Assembly (NCBI GenBank): GCA_002399505.1
Contig: DHDT01000031.1
Span: forward strand, 7,560 to 34,017
Reading direction: 5' to 3'
DNA: 26,458 nt
From: Caryophanales bacterium UBA4869
Lineage (GTDB): Bacteria; Bacillota_I; Bacilli_A; RFN20; CAG-288
Within the stretch, counting starts at the first letter, position 1. Each line of letters starts with the position of its first letter. The position numbers were made by a program, and so were the translations under genes. The notes beneath the pieces are model-generated. The model saw only the letters and a list, made by a program, of their open reading frames with translations, ran no database searches and was not told where the DNA came from. Shown in pieces: positions 22,026-26,458 of this stretch.

Positions 22026-23636
22026 TTATGCTTTTAGAACCTTTTTGAAGAGCTCGAGGGACGTTGCCCGTATATATCTGACATTTACGGTGTCATATTT
22101 GAGGATACTGACAAGACCAATTCTGTCAGGGTTCTTCTTTACATTTTTTCTTCTGGCTATCATTATGGTGCCTGAATCCAGATGAGAAAGATATAGAGCC
22201 AATTCACAGGCGGTTGTTTTGACGTTTTCCTGGTCTTGACCTTCTAAGATGACGACATGGGAGCCAGGATAGTCTTTGACATGGAAGAAAAGATCGTTTT
22301 TATCTGCGATCTTGAAAGTAAGGGTTTCATTTTGAAGTCCGTTCATTCCAAAACCTATTTTTCCATTATCCAATAAAAGATAATGAGGTTCATAAGTCTT
22401 TTTCTTGCTTACTTTCTGGACGTGGTTTCTCACCTGCTTTTCTTTGATATATCCTTCCTGGAGCAATTCGCTTTTAAGTTCCATGATATCTCGGGGTGTT
22501 CCGTCTTTGCTTTCCAGAAGTTTCTTTTCCAGATAGTCAGTCTCGTCTTTCGATTTGACGATGAGGTCAGAGAGAATTCCGATAGCTGATTTGGCTTTGC
22601 TGTACTTATGAAAATAACGGTTGGCATTATTAGGGCCGTCTAAAAGAGGATTGAGAGGAATATCATATCCGTCTACGGAGATGATCTTATCGCCTTTTTT
22701 GATCTTGTCCTGATGCAGATAGATTTCCTGACCGTATTCCAGGTATTTGAGATTGTCGGTTGCTGTCTTCAAGTCGGAATCGAGATTGAGGCTCTTCTTC
22801 TTGGAAATCCTGACCGCTTTTTCAATCAAAGAAATGAGTTCTTTTTCTTTCTGAAGCTTGGCTAGTTTTTTCTGATCGGCGACTAAGGAGGAATACATGT
22901 CTTCTATTCTTATTTTCTGAACGTCAGAAAGACCAAAGGAAAAAGGAAGAATTTCTTTTTCTTTCAGATAGAGGTCTTTCGAGTCGATGAGATCCTGAAG
23001 ACAGGCTGAGAAAGATTCCCCTGATTTACCTACGTATTCTTCAAAATACCGATAAACGGAATAGGAGAGGTATTTTTTAGTGTCTTCTAAGGTTTTGACA
23101 TCCATATTTAAAGAAGGACGATAGGGAGGATAGACATAGGCGACATTTCTGGTGATGAAGATTCCTTTTTCTATATTAGTCTTTTCTCGGTATAGAGATA
23201 CTATCTTTCCATAAGGATAAGCGACTATGTAACAATTGGGTCGGTTAGGAAACAGCTCTAGAATAAGATCATAACCGGTGTTGACCTCACTGAGGTCATT
23301 GGAATTGCTATCCAAAGATATAGTAATTATTCTTTCGCCTTCATGTTTAGTTACCTTGGTGACTTTGGCTAAAGCGAGTTTCCTCAGGGAATTGAAAAAA
23401 GGAGAGCAGTCATCTACTTTCTCATAGCGGTCATGGGAAAAGGTGACTAAGGGGTTTGCGGGGTTCATGGAGAAGATGAAGGTGCCATGCCTGATAGTTC
23501 CGTCATTTTCTTTCAAAGAGAAGGGATAGGCGTAGTCATAAGCCGATAAGGAAAGCGGCTTACCAAAAACCGTTCCCACTAATTGTTTCTCTAATTCAGA
23601 TGCGATGATTTTTAAAGTCAGATTATCTAATGCCAT
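22026..23636 (-). CDS. rqcH: RqcH / NFACT family protein (Rqc2 homologue, FbpA-like)
   Basis: A 536-residue protein of the NFACT family. RqcH binds the 50S subunit carrying a stalled peptidyl-tRNA and directs C-terminal alanine tails. The NFACT-N region (about 1-180) includes LTLKIIASELEKQLVG, FFNSLRKLALAK (80-91) and ELFPNRPNCYIV, a weak version of the usual GrxSNiil stretch. A charged coiled-coil middle (about 225-400) follows, then the NFACT-R domain with YLLLDNGKIGFGMNG, FFHVKDYPGSHVVI and a Lys/Arg-rich MIARRKNVKK segment. The conserved Asp-Arg pair needed in B. subtilis RqcH appears here as Glu101-Arg102. Length is slightly below the usual 560-580. An extended -10 lies 7 bases before the ATG and no ribosome binding site is visible, so translation may be leaderless. 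Confidence 0.9.
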   Translation of the reverse strand: MALDNLTLKIIASELEKQLVGTVFGKPLSLSAYDYAYPFSLKENDGTIRHGTFIFSMNPANPLVTFSHDRYEKVDDCSPFFNSLRKLALAKVTKVTKHEGERIITISLDSNSNDLSEVNTGYDLILELFPNRPNCYIVAYPYGKIVSLYREKTNIEKGIFITRNVAYVYPPYRPSLNMDVKTLEDTKKYLSYSVYRYFEEYVGKSGESFSACLQDLIDSKDLYLKEKEILPFSFGLSDVQKIRIEDMYSSLVADQKKLAKLQKEKELISLIEKAVRISKKKSLNLDSDLKTATDNLKYLEYGQEIYLHQDKIKKGDKIISVDGYDIPLNPLLDGPNNANRYFHKYSKAKSAIGILSDLIVKSKDETDYLEKKLLESKDGTPRDIMELKSELLQEGYIKEKQVRNHVQKVSKKKTYEPHYLLLDNGKIGFGMNGLQNETLTFKIADKNDLFFHVKDYPGSHVVILEGQDQENVKTTACELALYLSHLDSGTIMIARRKNVKKNPDRIGLVSILKYDTVNVRYIRATSLELFKKVLKA

Positions 23637-23643
23637 AGAACAA

Positions 23644-23652
23644 ATTATAGCA
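23644..23652 (-). promoter_or_regulatory. Extended -10 promoter of rqcH
   Basis: Minus strand TGCTATAAT, a perfect extended -10. The TATAAT hexamer ends 7 bases before the ATG, placing transcription start at or next to the start codon. Confidence 0.6.
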
Positions 23653-23731
23653 TTTATCTTTTTCCTTTGGGTCTAATTGCCTTTCTATTTGGAGAAAACT
23701 CAAAAAAATATAATTTTCATTCCTTTTAACA

Positions 23732-23737
23732 TATAAT
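23732..23737 (+). promoter_or_regulatory. Possible -10 box of the two-component operon
   Basis: TATAAT at 23732-23737, about 33 bases before the ATG, with no convincing -35, as is common for promoters that need an activator. Confidence 0.45.
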
Positions 23738-23770
23738 GTATTAAGTCTGAGTCACAGGAAAAAAACAGGT

Positions 23771-24484
23771 ATGGCCTTAAAAGTAGCTATTGTCGAAGAC
23801 GAAGAACAGGCAAAGAAGAATTTAGAAGACCTTCTTAAAAGATATCAGAAAGATCAGCACAAAGATCTGCTGCTCTCTTTTTTTCCTGATGCCGTAAAAT
23901 TCCTCAATGACTACAAACCGGTCTATGACATCGTCTTTATGGATATCAAGATGCCGATGATGAATGGACTTGATGCCGCTAAGGAACTGAGAAAATACGA
24001 TGCCAATGTCTTCCTGATCTTCGTCACTGATTTGGCTCAATATGCGATAAAAGGATATGAAGTCGATGCCATCGACTTCATCATCAAGCCTGTCATCTAC
24101 GAACATCTTGAACAGAAACTCGATAAAGTCATCAGAATCATTGAAAATACCACTAAGGAACCGAAGATAACAATCAAAGTCGATGATGGCTTTGCAGCCT
24201 TGAGGGCTTCCTCAATCATCTATGTCGAAATCGTAAATCATCGCCTTTTCTATCATACTGAACAGGGTGTTTATTCCGCCTATGGTTCTTTAAATGAAGT
24301 GACAAAAATACTTCCGAGTCAGGATTTTGTCAAATGCAATCACTGTTATCTTGTCAACCTTAAGTTTGTTACCGGAATCAACAAATACGAAGTCTCCTTA
24401 GGAGAAAACAGACTTCAGATTTCTCACCCTAAGAAAAAGGCTTTTGTCGATTCATTCACGGATTATCTTGGGCGTCATTCATGA
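23771..24484 (+). CDS. LytTR-family response regulator (AgrA/LytR type)
   Basis: A 237-residue transcription regulator. The receiver domain (1-122) has the acidic pocket EDEE (9-12), phosphoacceptor Asp58 in FMDIKMP, Thr86 in VTD and Lys107 in IIKP. The C-terminal LytTR DNA-binding domain (about 133-235) shows ASSIIYVEIVNHRLFYHT and the end motif FVKCNHCYLVNLKFV, both typical of the family. It overlaps the kinase gene by four bases (ATGA), so the pair is translationally coupled. The gene order is regulator first. Targets are not visible in the window; no AgrB or AgrD gene is adjacent. Confidence 0.93.
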   Translation: MALKVAIVEDEEQAKKNLEDLLKRYQKDQHKDLLLSFFPDAVKFLNDYKPVYDIVFMDIKMPMMNGLDAAKELRKYDANVFLIFVTDLAQYAIKGYEVDAIDFIIKPVIYEHLEQKLDKVIRIIENTTKEPKITIKVDDGFAALRASSIIYVEIVNHRLFYHTEQGVYSAYGSLNEVTKILPSQDFVKCNHCYLVNLKFVTGINKYEVSLGENRLQISHPKKKAFVDSFTDYLGRHS

Positions 24485-25800
24485 TCATAACAACTGAAAA
24501 TTTTCTGAATATGTTTACGATGCTTCAATTCCTTTTCTTAGGTTTTCTTTTTGCCTGGGATATGGAAAGAAGAGAATATTTTTGGATTAGAGTAGTTCTG
24601 TCTTCTTTGATATCAATAGGGTTGTCTTTTCTGTTTTATTCGATGGATTTGGGAAATGAAGTTGTTTCAGGCAGTTTAAATTACTTGCTTATATACCTAT
24701 TTGGTATCCTATCTCTCGCCGCTTGCTATAACACCCATTTTTCTTCCATTGCCTTTGCTGCGACTGTCGCCTATACAGTCAGACATATGATTTATCTTTT
24801 CTGGCAGCTCATCATGTATGTGATCTATTGGTTTGATTCTTCTATGTCTCCTTCTGATTCTGTCAACTGGGTCCAGGCTCTGATTGCCATCTGCTGCGCT
24901 CTTGTCGCCATACCTGGTGTTGCCTACTTATATAAACGCGTAAAGATATTCCCGGATATTGTTTTACCCTCAGCCGGTTTGATAACCGTCTGTCTTCTTT
25001 CTCTTTTCATCGACAATGTTCTCAATATGTTTGTCATCACCGCCAAGCTTGCCGATCAGGACAAGTATCTTCTTTTTATCTTCAACGCCGTCAATACCAT
25101 GAGCTGTTTCATGGTTCTTCTGATGCTCTTTGATTTAGTCTCTCAGGGAAGTCTCAGAAAAGAGATGGCTTTTATCAAACAGATGAATTATGAAGAGAAG
25201 AAACAATATGAACTCAGCAAGGAAAACATCAACATCATCAACATCAAGTGTCATGATCTAAGACATCAGATCAGAAATTTGAAGGAATCTGGTCAGGTAG
25301 TCTCAAAAGAACAGCTTCAGTCTATTGAAGATGCCATCCGGATTTACGATACCAGAGTAAAGACGGGCAACGAATCTTTGGATGTGGTCCTGCAGGAAAA
25401 ATCCCTTCTGTGTAAAAAGAACAACATTGTCTTCAACTGCATTATCGACGGTCAGTCTCTGGACTTCATGGATGAAAGTGATATTTATTCTCTGTTTGGC
25501 AACATCGTCGATAATGCCATCGATTCTGTCATGAAACTGGAAAACAAAGACGAAAGAGTCATCACCCTGAAGATCAAGAAGACAGCCGGCGGGGTCTTTG
25601 CCTACGAAGAAAATAAATATGCCGGCAAGATCGTCTTCAAAAACGGCCTTCCTCAGACTGACAAAGACGATGTCATGTATCATGGCTATGGTCTTAAATC
25701 TGTGATGATGACCACGAAGAAATATAAAGGAACGATGAAGATCAATACTGAAAAGAACTTCTTTGTCATCTCCATATATATTCCGACCGAAGAACGATAA
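24481..25800 (+). CDS. GHKL sensor histidine kinase (AgrC/LytS-like)
   Basis: A 439-residue membrane kinase, partner of the regulator upstream. Residues 1-220 contain about six hydrophobic segments and no large external domain, as in peptide-sensing AgrC proteins. The dimerisation helix contains KCHDLRHQIRNL with phosphoacceptor His258. The ATPase domain has the N box NIVDNAIDSV (341-350, Asn345) and the G box HGYGLKS (401-407). This N box with a short G-rich box is typical of the GHKL HPK10 group. The likely signal is a small ligand or peptide sensed in the membrane, but no pheromone gene is evident. A strong terminator follows. Confidence 0.92.
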   Translation: MIITTENFLNMFTMLQFLFLGFLFAWDMERREYFWIRVVLSSLISIGLSFLFYSMDLGNEVVSGSLNYLLIYLFGILSLAACYNTHFSSIAFAATVAYTVRHMIYLFWQLIMYVIYWFDSSMSPSDSVNWVQALIAICCALVAIPGVAYLYKRVKIFPDIVLPSAGLITVCLLSLFIDNVLNMFVITAKLADQDKYLLFIFNAVNTMSCFMVLLMLFDLVSQGSLRKEMAFIKQMNYEEKKQYELSKENINIINIKCHDLRHQIRNLKESGQVVSKEQLQSIEDAIRIYDTRVKTGNESLDVVLQEKSLLCKKNNIVFNCIIDGQSLDFMDESDIYSLFGNIVDNAIDSVMKLENKDERVITLKIKKTAGGVFAYEENKYAGKIVFKNGLPQTDKDDVMYHGYGLKSVMMTTKKYKGTMKINTEKNFFVISIYIPTEER

Positions 25801-25821
25801 TACAAATATAAAGCATAAACG

Positions 25822-25860
25822 AAAAAGAGGCCGTCACGAATATTTCGTGCGGCCTCTTTT
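25822..25860. terminator. Bidirectional terminator between kinase and small-protein genes
   Basis: AAAAGAGGCCG pairs with CGGCCTCTTTT, continuing through CACGAA/TTCGTG with one bulged base. A and T runs flank the stem, so both convergent genes can use it. Confidence 0.92.
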
Positions 25861-25867
25861 GATTTTG

Positions 25868-26017
25868 TTAGCGGCAATTACCGGAGAACAAGTCGGAGAC
25901 ATAGCCCTGAACTAAGGAATCATAGAAGTTTTCACGTTCTTTTTCTTTTTCCTGTTCAATGTTACGTCTGTCATACTCGTCTTCGTAGTGTCTCTTGTTT
26001 TCAAAATTTAATCTCAT
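25868..26017 (-). CDS. 49-residue charged small protein, unknown function
   Basis: Minus strand, ATG at 26017 and TAA at 25868-25870. The start has an excellent ribosome binding site, TGGAGGTA, nine bases upstream. The peptide begins MRLNFENKRHYEDEYDRR, continues with a Glu/Lys/Arg-rich stretch likely to be helical (about 14-30), and ends with YVSDLFSGNCR, with a single Cys next to last. There is no signal peptide or membrane segment. It has its own promoter (26120-26148), a leader of about 95 bases and a shared strong terminator, so it is a well-bounded transcription unit. I do not recognise the family. It is not AgrD-like in layout, despite its position beside an AgrC-type kinase. Confidence 0.72.
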   Translation of the reverse strand: MRLNFENKRHYEDEYDRRNIEQEKEKERENFYDSLVQGYVSDLFSGNCR

Positions 26018-26113
26018 CTTGTTGTACCTCCAGATATAGATGTGCCATTCGTCTTTCTACTAGAATGGAAAAGTCTTCGGAACCGGCTCTTCAGTTTAAG
26101 TTGTCTCGAATGG
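26018..26113 (-). promoter_or_regulatory. Structured leader of the small-protein gene
   Basis: Minus-strand leader of about 95 bases. CCATTCG at its 5' end (26107-26113) can pair with CGAATGG (26045-26051) near the ribosome binding site. A second CCATTC (26063-26068) can pair with the same GAATGG as a local hairpin. The two pairings exclude each other. No known riboswitch motif recognised. Confidence 0.45.
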
Positions 26114-26119
26114 ATATAC

Positions 26120-26148
26120 AAGATAGGCCATAAACAGTATTATTTCAA
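26120..26148 (-). promoter_or_regulatory. Promoter of the small-protein gene
   Basis: Minus strand: -35 TTGAAA (26143-26148), 17-base spacer, -10 TATCTT (26120-26125). Confidence 0.6.
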
Positions 26149-26218
26149 GTTGATTGCATTTGAAAGCGGTTTACATGAAAAACTGACGGAAATAATACAA
26201 AAACAAACGTTTTTCTTT

Positions 26219-26458
26219 TTATCCGATAATACTTTCGATGGAATTGATCGAGGTAGTGTTGATATCGGTGATGGTTGCCAGAGAGAACTTCAAATCGGAA
26301 TTGGAGATCTTCCAAGCGTCATCTTCACCAATATATAGTGAATATTCATAAGAGCCAGCGGATAGCTTTTTGATCACTGCCTTTGAAAAGGTCAGGTAGG
26401 GAGTAAAAGGAGTCAGTTCATTGTTGTCATAGTCACCCTCGGGGTTTGTGTAACAGGG
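26219..26458 (-). CDS. Hypothetical protein, C-terminal 79 residues (gene runs off the window)
   Basis: On the minus strand an open frame enters at the window edge and ends at TAA (26219-26221). The visible part begins PCYTNPEGDYDNNELTPFTP, contains SAGSYEYSLYIGEDDAWKIS and ends INSIESIIG. It is polar with alternating hydrophobic residues, suggesting beta strands, possibly the end of a secreted or surface protein. No family recognised and the start is not visible. Codon use matches its neighbours. About 100 bases between it and the next promoter hold only a T-rich tail, with no clear terminator. Confidence 0.65.
   Translation of the reverse strand, partial: PCYTNPEGDYDNNELTPFTPYLTFSKAVIKKLSAGSYEYSLYIGEDDAWKISNSDLKFSLATITDINTTSINSIESIIG

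Noticed and set aside
25868..26017. The 49-residue peptide as an AgrD pheromone precursor for the adjacent kinase
   Set aside because: It lacks the amphipathic N-terminus and central Cys-ring layout of AgrD, no AgrB is present, and it lies on the opposite strand behind a terminator.
26042..26338. Plus-strand open frame of 98 codons near the right edge
   Set aside because: It crosses the promoter and leader of the 49-residue gene and runs antisense to the partial C-terminal gene; no ribosome binding site.

Overview
The window looks like chromosomal core DNA of a low-GC member of the Bacillota (class Bacilli). I infer this from the moderately AT-rich composition, AGGAGG-type ribosome binding sites, U-tract terminators, an S-box-like leader on metK, and the secG / rnr-smpB gene order. 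The standard bacterial code is used: TGA is a real stop (MalG-type permease, SecG, response regulator) and tryptophan is TGG. The sugar-importer ATPase carries a large insertion of the kind I recall from mycoplasma MsmK/UgpC proteins, so I place the organism loosely near the Erysipelotrichia/RF39/Mollicutes. No 16S gene is present to test this, and I see no transposase, integrase or CRISPR array.

Layout. 1-590: 5' part of metK (minus) with its promoter, riboswitch-like leader and terminator. 768-2192: membrane-anchored GH5 glycoside hydrolase. 2262-3557 (minus): stand-alone SIR2-like protein with an unassigned N-terminal domain. It is divergent from two overlapping RDD-type membrane proteins (3663-5874). 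5997-11289: a complete carbohydrate ABC importer (ATPase, two permeases, lipoprotein), followed by a small zinc-ribbon membrane protein. 11874-15994: secG, then rnr-smpB. 16170-16988: a folate-type ECF S component. 17032-17170: an unassigned structured RNA ending in a terminator. 17220-18012: two zinc-ribbon membrane proteins. 18219-20757: a YkpA/YbiT-like ABC-F ATPase and a DUF362 protein. 20968-23636 (minus): a membrane-bound thioredoxin-like protein, tRNA-Thr(GGT) and an RqcH/NFACT protein. 23771-25800: a LytTR response regulator and GHKL sensor kinase pair. 25868-26458 (minus): a 49-residue small protein with a structured leader, and the 3' end of an unknown gene.

Two functional themes link the genes. 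The first is translation quality control: rnr-smpB belongs to trans-translation and RNase R decay, rqcH to ribosome-associated quality control, and the ABC-F protein probably acts on the ribosome. The second is the envelope and uptake: SecG, the sugar importer, FolT-like S component, RDD proteins, zinc-ribbon/TM2 proteins, anchored GH5 and anchored thioredoxin.

The most unusual element is the RNase R, which is about 1106 residues long. After its catalytic core and S1 domain it has an acidic segment, an Ala/Lys-rich histone-H1-like segment and a tail of about 140 residues with roughly twenty RGG repeats. Other points worth checking are the unassigned RNA at 17032-17170, the orphan SIR2 protein, the tRNA-Thr lacking U55, and the 49-residue gene with its leader.
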